Assembly: GCF_000004075.3 (NCBI RefSeq)
Contig: NC_026657.2
Location: 37,806,732-37,870,731, forward strand
DNA from: Cucumis sativus
Lineage: Eukaryota > Streptophyta > Magnoliopsida > Cucurbitales > Cucurbitaceae
Length of the DNA: 64,000 nt
Direction of reading: 5' to 3'
Shown here: one piece after another, positions 1-10,963 of the stretch
Position numbering within the stretch: the first letter of the stretch is position 1
Layout: every line of letters starts with the position of its first letter
The notes under the pieces: model-generated
What the model saw: the letters and a program-made list of their open reading frames with translations, nothing else
Told to the model about the DNA's origin: nothing
Databases searched by the model: none
Translations under genes and position numbers: made by a program

Positions 1-52
1 ACATGAACTTAGCTCAATTGACACATGTATGTTCATGTGGACATGAGCTTTT
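1..52 (+). mobile_element. 5' part of a tRNA-derived SINE (truncated)
   Basis: The first bases carry the same head as the full SINE copy at 28126-28233: an A-box-like TTAGCTCAATTGAC followed by an ATGTATGTTCATGTGGACA segment. The B-box half is missing and the sequence becomes ordinary AT-rich DNA after about position 50, so only a 5' fragment is present. Confidence 0.5.
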
Positions 53-420
53 CTTGGTACTTTACTTTAAATATCACGACTATTCTTAAAAAATTAAATA
101 ATTAAAAGTACAGAAATGAAAACGAAACCGAAAAATAGAAAATAATATGTCAAAATGAGTTTCTTTTAATGATATGAATATGACGTTCGTTGCTAAAAGT
201 CGAAGGTCCAAACTTTCGTTTGGGTTATTGAAATAAATAAATAAATAATATAATTTTATCTAAAAGGTAGAGTGAAAAATTAAAATAAAATAATATCCAA
301 ACAAAAAGATAAAAGGAGAAGGGTTAATTTGAAATAAACAAAAAATGAAAGGACCTAAAAATAAATAGGATGACAATGTAATAGTAGACCACGTGTCAGC
401 TCAGTGAGTTGAAAGAATCC
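53..420. other. Upstream region of the FRS gene, AT-rich
   Basis: No gene is seen. The stretch is AT-rich with a short ATAAATAA run near 232-248. It forms the distal promoter of the FAR1-related gene. Confidence 0.5.
389..397 (+). promoter_or_regulatory. G-box/ABRE-like element CCACGTGTC
   Basis: CCACGTGTC with an ACGT core lies just ahead of the likely leader of the FAR1-related gene. Such motifs bind bZIP or bHLH factors in plants. Function here is inferred from the motif only. Confidence 0.4.
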
Positions 421-424
421 CCAT

Positions 425-1714
425 TTCCCCAGACCTCTGTGAGCTCCACCGTGAGTTGTTCTTCTTCTCAAGCGGGCCAAGCTCGGTAGATCAATCGGAC
501 TTCGAATTTCCGGTGAATTCCGTACCACGCCGGTTCCTCTCCGTCGATTTTGTAAGATCACCGTCATTCTCAACCTATAGCTGCATAATTTCAGTAATTA
601 GGGCATTGAATTGGTCGAAAAAGGTTTCTGACACGTTTTTCTCATAGGGCTCTATGAATTACGTTGGTTTTGGATGATTTTGAATAACTGTTGGGTAAAC
701 TTTTGCATTTGTTGATTTTTTTTTGTTGAGGAAGAGAAACGGAAAAGTCTGTATGTTGGCAAACATATAAAAAGAAATGATTACGACATTTTGTCTCGTT
801 TACTAGATGGACTGTCATTCGGCAATTCATGCTTGCACGTCAAGTTTCATGTCGCTGGTGATGTAATTTAGCATTGTTGAGCGCATGAACGTCCATTGTT
901 GACTGACCAATTGAAATATGTATTTGTAGTTATTTTATTATAGAAGATTAGAATTTCGTAAAGTTATTAGGTTGGTGATTTATTTAGCAGTTAGCGCTAA
1001 AAACAACTAGAATTATCTTGAATGAAGATAAAGTTATTGGAACTTTTGCAAATCAATTTAGTGCTATGAATGCCTACTATTTACAATTACATGGATTGAA
1101 ATTAGATTATCTTGAAGGTTAGCCATGGAGTTTGATATTGGTCTTTTCATATTCATGGAAGGCAAGGATTAAGCGGTGAGTTCAAAGGATGAAGGCTGGA
1201 ACAGGCTGAAATGTAAGTTCTCTACCTATATGCTTAGTTTTTACGTGATTTTTCTCTAATAATTGAGAGAAACTTTTCACGAATATCATCTCAACAGACA
1301 AATGTGTCCAATTGTACGTGGCCAATTATCAAAATGTTAGTTCTTCAGTTGCTCAAAGCCAAGTGTCTCGTGTGCCAAAGAATATACAAATTTATTTTGA
1401 ATCTCATGCATCACCGGGTCTTATATATCTGCATAATGACAATAAACCTCTCAACAGACACGCATGGGGTAAATGCCATCAGTTATATGCAGAAATTTAT
1501 TTAATTCTCCAGCTAGCTGATGTACACGTTGGCTGGCACTGTGTGATTAGATTTATGATGGATTTCATGATACCATATATAACCACAAAATTTAATTATT
1601 GAACTTATGTTTTGTTTGCTTTCTTAATGGTTCAGTTCCTTTTCTTCCCTGTTGCTAAATATGCCCAATGGCCTATGACTGCCAAAACATAAATATGTCA
1701 AATCTTTCTTTCAG
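425..1714 (+). other. Probable intron-containing 5' leader of the FRS gene
   Basis: The first AUG of the FRS frame lies immediately after a pyrimidine-rich acceptor (TTTCTTTCAG, ending at 1714), so the leader must be spliced. A plausible first leader exon runs from about 425 to a GTAAGA donor near 553. A second possible leader exon lies around 1130-1210. Exact exon limits cannot be fixed from sequence alone. The short open frames in this stretch show no conservation I recognise. Confidence 0.5.
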
Positions 1715-3730
1715 ATGGAGGAAGTTTGTCTTAATAGTGAGCCTATCTTTGATGAATGTGACGAATATGAGGTGGATGGTGATGATTCCTTTGTGGACAA
1801 TGACGAATCCGGGGAAGCACAGTCAAGGAAGAATCCTCCACTTCCAACTGTGGGTTTGGAATTTAATTCTTTCGATGAGGCTTATGACTTTTACAATGTT
1901 TATGCTAAGGATGTGGGCTTTGGCATCAGAGTCAGTAATTCATGGTTTCGTTCTAAGAAAAAAGAACGATATAGAGCTAAACTTAGCTGCAGCAGTGCAG
2001 GATTCAAGAAAAAGAGTGAAGCTAACAATCCAAGGCCAGAAACTAGGACTGGTTGTCCTGCAATGATAATTATTAGGCTTATAGATATCAAAAGGTGGAG
2101 AATAGTTGAAGTTGAGCTTGAACACAACCATCCAGTGAGTCCACAAATCACTCGATTTTACAAGTCACATAAAAAGATGATTCTTGCGGCTAAGAAAACA
2201 CAGCCACAGCTGCATCCTGTAACTGAAGTTCATACCATCAAGCTCTATAGAAGAACTATTCTTAACAATTGTAATAGAAGCACAAATGTTGACCAAAGTG
2301 AGGGTATCAGTTCCGTTGATCACTTGAAATACCTTGAACTTAAAGATGGGGATGGTCATGCATTGTATAATTATTTTTGCCGCATGAAATTGACAAATCC
2401 CAATTTTTTTTACATGATGGATCTGGACAACGATGGGCATTTGAGGAATGTGTTTTGGGCAGATTCTCGGTCCAAGTCTGCATATTGTTACTTTTGTGAT
2501 ACAATCACTATAGACACAACTTGCTTAACAAACAGATATGAAATTCCTTTGATTTCATTTGTTGGTGTGAACAACCATGGACAATCAGTGTTGCTAGGAT
2601 GTGGCTTTGTTGGATTTGAATCAGTGGAGTATTTTGTTTGGATTTTGAAGGCATGGCTTAAATGCATGCTGGGACGCACACCACAGGTCATTATTACTCA
2701 CCAAAATAAAATATTGCTTGCTGCAGTCTCTGAAGTTTTCCCTAAAGCTCGTCACTGTTACTCTATGTGGTATATCATGCAAAGAATACCAGAAAAGTTG
2801 GGCGGACTTGAAGGATATGAAACGATGAGAAGCCAATTGAACGAAATCATTTTTAGCTCATTGAAGATAGCTGAATTTGAAACTTCATGGACTAATATGA
2901 TCAAGCACAATGGGCTTGGAGATAACAAATGGCTCCAATCACTGTACGAAGATCGGACATTATGGGCTCCTGTATACTTGAAAGACATATTTTTTGCAGG
3001 ATTGGTCCCTACCCGTGCAAATGAAAGCTTCAAAACATTTTTCGATGGATATGTGCATAAACACACATCTTTTAAGGAATTTGTTGATAAATATGATCTT
3101 GCTCTCCATAGGAAATACCATAAAGAAGCAGTGGCAGATCTGGAGTCAAGAAATTTAAGCGTTGAGTTGAAAACGAGATGTAATTTTGAGTTGCAGCTCT
3201 CCAAGGTGTACACAAAAGAAATATTCAGCAAGTTCCAATCTGAGGTAGAAGGAATGTACTCTTGCTTCAACACAAGGCAGGTCAATGTAAATGGGCCTAT
3301 AGTAACTTACATTGTCAAAGAAAGAATTGAAGTTGAGGGAAACGAGAAAGAGGTAAGATGTTTTGAGGTATTGTACGAGACAACCGAAGTAGACATTCGG
3401 TGCATTTGCAGTTTGTTCAACTACAAAGGTTACCTTTGCAGGCATGCATTAAATGTTTTTAATTATAACGGTGTGGAAGAAATCCCAGCTCGCTACATTC
3501 TGCCACGCTGGTGTAAAGATTATAAATGCAGGTATCCTCTAGATCAGAGGTTAAGTAATACAAATGTGTATAGTTCGACATACCAATATAGTCATATTCT
3601 TAATTTTGCACTTCCAGTTGTAGAAGAAGGTGCACAATCTCAAGAACGTTATAAGCTTGCATTGCAAGAATTGGAGGAGTTATTACATAAATTAAATCTT
3701 GTAGAGGATGATCTAAATAACGATGGATAA
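1715..3730 (+). CDS. FAR1-RELATED SEQUENCE protein (FRS6/FRS8 type), 671 aa
   Basis: Single-exon coding frame beginning right after a splice acceptor. The order of domains is that of FHY3/FAR1 transcription factors, which derive from MULE transposases and act in the nucleus. An acidic N-terminus (1-45) leads to a FAR1 DNA-binding domain (about 46-140) with a WRKY-GCM1-type zinc ligand set C92, C114, H137 and H139. A MULE-transposase-like core (about 250-365) follows, then a SWIM zinc finger (C563, C565, C575, H577) and a short C-terminal helix. Length and layout resemble Arabidopsis FRS6 and FRS8. In the transposase core the second acidic catalytic position appears lost (ITHQNK where active MULE proteins have a TDQ-like motif), as expected for a domesticated regulator. 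The neighbours suggest no specific target. The family call is firm; the exact orthologue is not. Confidence 0.9.
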   Translation: MEEVCLNSEPIFDECDEYEVDGDDSFVDNDESGEAQSRKNPPLPTVGLEFNSFDEAYDFYNVYAKDVGFGIRVSNSWFRSKKKERYRAKLSCSSAGFKKKSEANNPRPETRTGCPAMIIIRLIDIKRWRIVEVELEHNHPVSPQITRFYKSHKKMILAAKKTQPQLHPVTEVHTIKLYRRTILNNCNRSTNVDQSEGISSVDHLKYLELKDGDGHALYNYFCRMKLTNPNFFYMMDLDNDGHLRNVFWADSRSKSAYCYFCDTITIDTTCLTNRYEIPLISFVGVNNHGQSVLLGCGFVGFESVEYFVWILKAWLKCMLGRTPQVIITHQNKILLAAVSEVFPKARHCYSMWYIMQRIPEKLGGLEGYETMRSQLNEIIFSSLKIAEFETSWTNMIKHNGLGDNKWLQSLYEDRTLWAPVYLKDIFFAGLVPTRANESFKTFFDGYVHKHTSFKEFVDKYDLALHRKYHKEAVADLESRNLSVELKTRCNFELQLSKVYTKEIFSKFQSEVEGMYSCFNTRQVNVNGPIVTYIVKERIEVEGNEKEVRCFEVLYETTEVDIRCICSLFNYKGYLCRHALNVFNYNGVEEIPARYILPRWCKDYKCRYPLDQRLSNTNVYSSTYQYSHILNFALPVVEEGAQSQERYKLALQELEELLHKLNLVEDDLNNDG

Positions 3731-4440
3731 TTTGTTCTGATGAAGTAATTGTGAAATAGAATACAAAGATCTGTAGCGAAGACAATGCTTGTCTGTAGAT
3801 GCCAAGTTTATGCTCTCTCTTCCTCTTTCCTTCCCTCCCTCAATCATCATTTCCTAGATCCATATGTATCTGTTGAGTCCCTCTATAAAACTGATACATA
3901 ATGCAGGTAAACAATTTGAAGATCAACCATGTAGTATGTACGTAATGATTCAACAGCTCCCTTCCCAAACTGGTCAAAGGGAGGTACCTAACCATTCATC
4001 ATTAGTATGGAAGAAGCTTGTCCCATTTTATATGTTTCAAAAAGTGAGATATCTGAATTATTGTTGGAATGAGTTGAAGTGAAACAGGTATGCACGTTCG
4101 GACGACAAACTATTGGGAGGGAATGAAAAGCAGGTTTGCAGTCTGCATCATGAGAAATGAGCTAAGCCAATCAGAACTCTGCCTCCATGTTATCAAGTAA
4201 GTATGGCATAAGAAACACTGAATAATCATTTCTTAACATGCAATTACGACCTTACTCGAACAATATCTGTTCAATAGGTTGTAAAATTATGTCGTTAAGT
4301 TGTAATATGCAATGGCACTGTAGCATTTTGGTATATCGACCGTCCCATTCTTACTTTTTCTCAGTATAGGCGACAATGATAGAGGAAGCTTTATGTGCAC
4401 AATTTTCCGTGGAAGTTTAAGCAAGAGCTATATTATCATA
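3731..4440 (+). other. 3' UTR and flank of the FRS gene
   Basis: Downstream of the TAA stop the sequence stays relatively balanced in composition to about 4400, which suggests a long 3' UTR. Possible GT and AG sites near 3905 and 4200 leave room for a spliced 3' UTR. No other gene is seen. Confidence 0.35.
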
Positions 4441-4529
4441 CAGTAGTCTCTCAAAGGCTAGCTAGTTAGGGTACAACCTTTTTTTTTTCCTTCTACAACT
4501 TCATTTTATTTTGTTGGATATATATGAAA

Positions 4530-4690
4530 TAGGCACGTTGTTAAAATAGCAAAATAAATTAAAATATTTATAAACAATGGGCAAAATTTTGAATTCTGTG
4601 AACGATAAAAATTAATAAATTTCTATTATTGTCTATCAATGTCAAAAAATATACAATTTTGCTATATGTCGTAAATATTTTGTCAAATTC
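4530..4690. repeat. Decayed inverted-repeat MITE-like element
   Basis: Opposed ends of the type 'TAGCAAAATAAATTAAAATATTT ... TTGCTATATGTCGTAAATATTTT' flank a centre with CTATCAATG motifs (only short parts quoted). The same architecture recurs at about 42235-42460, 48470-48600, 54490-54665 and 60635-60855. Confidence 0.4.
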
Positions 4691-4854
4691 GCTTTTTTTT
4701 TTTTTTTTTTGTAATTTTCAATATCAATTAATACCTTCAAACTTGATGTATTAATTTAAATATCAAAATAATAATTACATTAATTTATATCCTAAAGTTT
4801 TATAAATTTATCAATCCATGCATTCCATTATTTAGTTTGAAAAACATCTCACAA

Positions 4855-4958
4855 ACATTTAATTTTTTCAATTAAACTTAATAAATTGTTATAAGTGAGT
4901 TGATATACATTTAATTTTTTCAATTAAACTTAATAAATTGTTATAAGTGAGCTGATAT
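4855..4958 (+). repeat. 52-bp perfect-to-near-perfect tandem duplication (2 copies)
   Basis: The unit beginning ACATTTAATTTTTTCAATTA at 4855 is repeated from 4907. The only difference I see is GAGT versus GAGC near the end of the units. Confidence 0.85.
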
Positions 4959-6986
4959 AGAACTATTAGGAATATATTTGAATATCGCTTATACATAAAT
5001 TATTGTACACGTGTATGACTTTTACAAATGTCAATTTAACCTAATTGATGACTATCGAGTGTAAAACATACTAGAAGAGGCGTAAATTCACTTCATATCG
5101 CTATCATTGAAGGTGAGACAATAAATTGTTGCAATTTGGCCCCATAGAACTCTTAACGTCCTGAATGGTGAAAATAGTAGTCTTTGCTGTGCCGTCTAAT
5201 TTGAAGATTATGTTTTCTATAGTCTACGGCCCCTTATCTACCTCACAGTTGGAGATAATGCATAGAATTATTTGGTTAAGAACAATATCAATTTACATTC
5301 TAAAACCTCCGAGGGAGGGAGGCTGCATCCATTAAGAACCCTAACTAACATAATAATTGTATGAAAAATCAGTAGTCTATTTAATTATTGTGTTTTTCTT
5401 CACTCAAAAAAAGGTATTACACACATGTAAAAGTCACGCATTCACGATTTAAAACAAGATCAAGATTTCAATTGATTCATTTAATAAATCTTGTAGTTTA
5501 AATTAATGCATCCATTAATAGTAACACATAACTAAACCAAACTGTATTTTTAGTTGAACTTGAGAGAATAAAGCTCTAAAATATCCTAGTTTAACACTTT
5601 AACTAATTAAACGAAATATAACCTCAACTAAGATATATTGATATTTCATCAAATCTGTGCACTTTCAAATTATTTATTTTAAAAATTGTATTTTCTCCAT
5701 CTAAGTACTAGCCATAGTGTCTAGCTCATTGATTTATACAAATAAGGTGATGTATTTGAAGTCAGTCAAACTTAAGCATCATATGACAAACGTAGAATGT
5801 GGATTATCAGTCTTGAAGTTAGAGAAAGAGAAGAAAAACTTTAAATACCAATATAGGCCGTAAACGTTGCCACAGCCCACCGTGTGGACATGCCAATAAG
5901 CTTAAAGAACCTTTTTTAAAAAAGGAAAAAAGAAAAAGATTTAGATGAACTGTATTAACTATTCTAAAAAAAATGAACATGTCCTCATAAGGTGCCATTA
6001 ATGACAATAGTTTAAAAGAAATTTGGCATTAGTTGATAATCTAAAATACAAACCTCTAGAAGTCTTTTGAATAAGATATATAATACAATGAAGTAACAAG
6101 GTTAGAAGTTCAGAGTCATTCATCCATTTAGAAATTGATGTTACCACATATATTCTAAGTCTATGTTTCAATTTCCATCTCAAATTCAAAAATATTTATA
6201 CTATTATGAAAAGTTAAAAATACTTAGCACATGTTTAGATGCTTAGATGACTTTCTAAATGTACAAATAGGGCTCATGAAAGACATCCATAAATAAAAGT
6301 CTTACCCACCCATTTGGAGAGATTAAAAGAATTGACAACAAAACGTTGAAGCTCCGGTCAATAATGTCAAGATTACAATCAAACCCTTACAAAGATTGAA
6401 GATTAAAGTTTCCTAACTTTCAAAGGGGCATGCATGTATTAGAGATTGTAATTAAAGAGTTCATTCAACAAAGTACAAACTAAATTTCTCTCAAAAATCT
6501 CATCTAAAACATACTAACACACGAAGAATTATATAAACATATATATATTTTTAAAGAATATTAAAAGTAGTTCCATGTTGAAAGTTGCTAATGTAAAGTA
6601 AGCACAAATAGCACTTGGCTTTTGAAAGAAATCAAATACGGAGACCTTCAGAATCAAAGATATTGCAATGGACAAACAAAGCTAAAGCTTCAAGCTGCAT
6701 AAAAAGATTACAGATTCATCTTAAGGAATCTACTTACAATGCCCAATCAAAGCCATGGCTTCTGCAGACGAACACGAACACGAACAGGTGTAATCCAAAT
6801 CATCGGGACCCTATTATGATGAGGTATACTGGGAGAGCAGAAAGACAAGCTGAGTTTATAGAATCGTATAAATTAGTGTACGAGCAACGTACACAGCAGT
6901 GGAAACTCAAATGCAAAACAAGAGAGGGAGCAAACCCAAACTAAGTATAAATACTATCACAAGGCCAAGCCAAATTGTTGTTGTCA

Positions 6987-7411
6987 TTATAGGCACGTAG
7001 GTAATGTCACTCCATGACAAACAAAAGCCAAAACCAAGTAAGCAATCACTAGGAGGAGGATTATCAGCATTACCCTGCAAGAATTAAGGCATTTATTTCA
7101 TAAGTAGGAAGCAGAATATCATCATCTTTAAGACATTGAGATGCTTTCTAAACCAAATTTGTTGAAGCAGAAGTTGCACTATCTGAAGAGCACACAGAGA
7201 AATGTTTAATCACTGAAAATGAAAAGGCAGGCACTGGGAGCAATCATGCTTTCCGTAATGTATTTCTTAATTTAGTTTATATGCTAGCAGTTTAGCACCA
7301 GTTGACAAATTACAGAATATGACATATATTGTAAACATGTACATGTGACGTGGGGGAATCAACATCTAACTTCGAGATTGATGGTACAAACATGATGCAA
7401 GTTGAGCTATG

Positions 7412-7470
<59 letters not shown>

Positions 7471-9128
7471 CAAAAATGCATGAACAATCCTACATTAGTG
7501 TACTTGTTTGTACTGAGTGCAGAATCATTCTTTAGAAGGGGAGGAACCATACATGAGCTTAACATTTTTCCACCAAATAGTGTTTCTGAAACGCCGAGCC
7601 TGCTTTCTAAATCGCATGGTGTTTCCTTGCATATTAGTAGTTTTATCCACAAGCAGCTCCAATCGATCACCTCTCTCTAAAACTTTGTCAATATTCTCTA
7701 TCATGACATTTCGCACCTGTAAAACACAATAACTATTGGTTATCATTTATCAATAACATGATATTATGCTGAACCTAACATTAAGTACAATAATATTTTA
7801 AATCTGATTACAATGTGGCAATATATTGGTGATGGTAAATTAGAATAACGTACTGGAAGAATCACACCAACGATCACCAGTAATTAATAGAACTACAACA
7901 AACTAAAGGAAAAAAGAACATTCTTACAACATGCATCATTGTACATAACCCGCTCCCTCCCCATTTCTCAAGATTGAAAGTATGGAGATGTGTATGTAAT
8001 TACATCCTAGACTAAGTGAAGTGTAAGGAGGTAAATAACTGCTTTCAGGTACTACAAGATTACATAAACAAAATACTTGAGAATTTTAAAAAATTACCTG
8101 ACTCATTTCACCTTTCAACCGGTTGATCCGATCTGCATTTGGGTCATTGGAGTAGTATTCCAATTGCTGACTCAGAACTCTTGAGAATTCATCGTTCATG
8201 CCATAAGCATTGGCTGAATGAACTGCACGGCCATATGTCCTTACAAATCTCTGATGAATATCTTCAAGGAATGCAAAAGGAATCCTTCCTGAAGAATATA
8301 GGTTGTCATTGTCAGTACAACTCAAAACTCATTGACTGTAGTTGATAGTATGAATGAGTTGGGTAAAGGTTTCAAAGATGATTGGCTTCACTTGTCGTCC
8401 AAAGCCGACAAAGATTGAAAAACATTTTATTCCCCATGGCCGTGTTATTTTACAAAGAACCAAGAATCCTCACACTAGTCATTTTGATGTTACTAACAAC
8501 GAATTGAAATCATGGAAAACATCGTCCAGGTTCAATAATACAAATGCCATCCAAATTCCACACATACTGTCTTTTAGCGAGCATCAAAACAGATCAAGCA
8601 ATAATTACAAATAGCGAACAGTGAACAAACAAGGACTAAATCATACAAGACAAAGCACATCTGCCAACTCCCCGTCTTCAGACTATAAAGCTCTACTCAC
8701 AGTCTACCGCCAATTTTCGAAATAAACGGTATACTGTACAGCACAACTACATGATCCGACTAAACAGTGTTAAATAATTATCATTCCCCATCCAAAACAA
8801 AAAATAAATAAATTATTCGATAATTTGCACCAGACTACTCAAACACAGCGCAGTCCTCATTAACGATACTACAAGTGAGAAATTCATATAAAGAAAAAGA
8901 GTGATACTCACTTCCGGCAGTGTCATCGGCCATACAAAGCACCGTGAGGCCATCGGTACGCTTGACGTGAAAGATATAGCGATCCTGAGAGTAGGAAACA
9001 TGAGAATCATCGTTTCCGGGAATCTTATCGAGTATTTGGCGAGAAATCGAGCTAGCATTCGTCGGCGTTGCGGAAAATTCAGCCAAAACCACCGATCCCC
9101 TTGCCACGAGCGCATAAATTATAGCCAT
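6987..9128 (-). CDS. VAMP711: VAMP711-type longin R-SNARE, 219 aa, 4 exons
   Basis: Vesicle SNARE of the plant VAMP71 group, expected on endosomes and the tonoplast, where it drives fusion with the vacuole. Coding exons on the minus strand: 9128-8912, 8288-8098, 7716-7553, 7074-6987; phases join exactly to 220 codons. Longin domain about residues 1-110, starting MAIIYALVARG. The R-SNARE helix is about 130-190, with the zero-layer arginine R151 in VLERGDRLELL. A WW motif before the membrane is followed by a single C-terminal anchor (about 191-211) and a short luminal tail ending PTCL. The last exon is only 88 bp. Intron 3 contains a long (AT)n tract. The PX-domain gene lies next on the other strand, as for VAMP711 and EREL1 in Arabidopsis. 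Family certain; VAMP711 rather than VAMP712/713 rests mostly on gene order. Confidence 0.93.
7415..7468. repeat. (AT)n microsatellite in VAMP711 intron 3
   Basis: About 26-27 uninterrupted AT dinucleotides. They produce artefactual I/Y-repeat reading frames on both strands that are not genes. Likely length-polymorphic. Confidence 0.95.
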
Positions 9129-9274
9129 GAGAGAGATGATTTGATAGGTCGAACTATTGGGATAAAATCGAGTGCAAAAAGTAGGTCGATGAGTGGAATT
9201 GAAGCAGCCGGTACGTGGTGGTGGGAAGATCAGGATCTTGATTCTCTCAACGCCAGCTTGAAATTCAGGCGTTG

Positions 9275-10169
9275 AAGATTATCGAAGAGAGAGAGAGAGA
9301 AAGGAAATGAAATTAGGTTTTTAAAAAATCAAAATCAACTTTGCCAACACAGCGGGAATGAGCTACAAAGTGGATTGCAATTATTTCACCTTTTCTTTCC
9401 TTACGAGAAAATTGCAAAATTCATCTCTAAAATTTTTAAAAATTAAATTGCAATAGTTGCAATAATATCCCAAAATTAAAAATTTATTGATTATATAAGT
9501 TTAATAATTCAATTTTGTTCCCTCCTCAATTTAATTTTTACCTTTATCATAAATTTGAGAATTCAATTTAAAGGTCTAATTGTTATCAATTATTAAAAGT
9601 TTGTGGGTGTATTGCAATTATCACTATAATTTATTTTATAAATATTTTTTTTTGTTATTTATCTTCTTGTTTTAATAAATAATAATAAAATTATTTTAAA
9701 TTATAGACTATAATATTTTATTATATTTATAAATATTTTTGTTATTTTACTATATATATATTAAAGAATAACCAAATATAATATTTCAATTTTAGAAATA
9801 GAAATTATATATATTCAAAACTTTAGTATAACACTAGTAGAAAGGATAATAAGCATAAGGAAAACTCATGAATGGAATATGAAAGGTTTGTTTCATTATA
9901 TGCTTAATTTTTAATTAGTTCTTCAACTTCAAATTTTGTCCCATAGGTCAATTTGATTTGTTGAATATGAAAATGAAAATTTTAGGTTTAAAAAAGAAAA
10001 ACTTCTTGTCTTGTGTTTAGTTTAGTACATCTACAAAAATAAAGTTGAAACTTTGCCGATTAAAATTGTCATGTAAAAATATTTTTTAAAAATTGAAAGA
10101 CTAGAGTTATTTATTTATTTTATTTATATTATCTCCGAGAGTATAGTTGTTTAAAGTATATGATCGTAT
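9275..10169. other. AT-rich intergenic DNA
   Basis: A short GA run (about 9286-9300) sits in the probable VAMP711 leader/promoter. Beyond about 9400 the sequence is very AT-rich with no coding signal. Confidence 0.5.
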
Positions 10170-10177
10170 GTCAAGAA

Positions 10178-10955
10178 TAAGGGTGTAAGAATGTAGGTTG
10201 AACCCGACAATCCGGACTACTCAACCCATATTATATGGGTTGGATTGGGCTAAAAAAAACTAGATTTTATCGGTTTGGGTTAGTTCTTGGGTTGGAGGGT
10301 TGAAAATTTTGGTTCAACCCAACCCGAATTAATATATATTATATTATTTATTTAATAAAGCTTTAAAAAATAATTAAGTTATATCGCTTTCCATTCCTCA
10401 TTTTTCTTCTACTCATATTGCGTTTTCTCACGTTTGTTTCTCTTTCGCCTCTGTCTTCTCAAATCTCCTCATTTTCATCATTCGGTTTCTTAAATCTCAT
10501 CCCTCTTCGCCAAAATCTTCTCATATCTCATTTCTTAGCGACTCAAATCTCCTCCCTCTTCTCAAATCTACTCATTTTCGTTGGTCATTCATCTTCTCAG
10601 ATCTACTTATTTTTGTCGGTGGTTCGTCTTCTCATATCTCCTTCCTCTTTGTTGTTCTTCTTCTCAGATATCTTTTCCTCCTCACCGTACGTCCCTCATC
10701 TTTCGACCCTTATCTACTATCTACGTCGTTCGGCCCTTCATCTGTCCCCCATCTTCTGTCTTTCCGCCCATCTACTCCCTCTTCTTGTCGTTCGGTTTTC
10801 AATCTGAAAACTCAACCCAACCCAATGATTCATATTTTATGGGTTTGGTTGGGTTGAGTTGAAAACTTAATTTAGGTTTTTCGGGTTGTCAACGTAAACA
10901 ACTCGAAAATATGGGTGTTGGGTTGAGAATGTCTCCAAACCCGATTACACCCCTA
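10178..10955. mobile_element. Non-autonomous hAT-like element, about 778 bp
   Basis: The ends are short inverted repeats: TAAGGGTGTAA at the left, and the complement of TAGGGGTGTAA at the right. Eight-base flanking copies GTCAAGAA (10170-10177) and GTCAAGAG (10956-10963) match at 7 of 8 positions, the size expected of a hAT target-site duplication. Subterminal GGGTTGGGTT and AACCCAACCC motifs occur at both ends in opposite orientation. The interior is a pyrimidine-rich block of imperfect TTCTCAAATCTCCTC-like repeats. It gives a spurious 129-codon frame at 10418-10807 but no transposase. Confidence 0.75.
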
Positions 10956-10963
10956 GTCAAGAG

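Larger units (their letters stand above)
4441..6590. other. AT-rich intergenic region
   Basis: No open frame with coding character. It contains a decayed inverted-repeat element (about 4530-4690) and a 52-bp tandem duplication at 4855-4958, each listed separately. Confidence 0.5.

Noticed and set aside
6615-6944. 109-codon plus-strand frame
   Set aside because: Lies antisense in the probable 3' UTR of VAMP711; no family resemblance.
7350-7680. Overlapping open frames with I/Y repeats on both strands
   Set aside because: They are translations of the (AT)n tract in a VAMP711 intron.
10418-10807. 129-codon open frame
   Set aside because: Low-complexity pyrimidine repeat inside the hAT-like element; no codon structure or homology.
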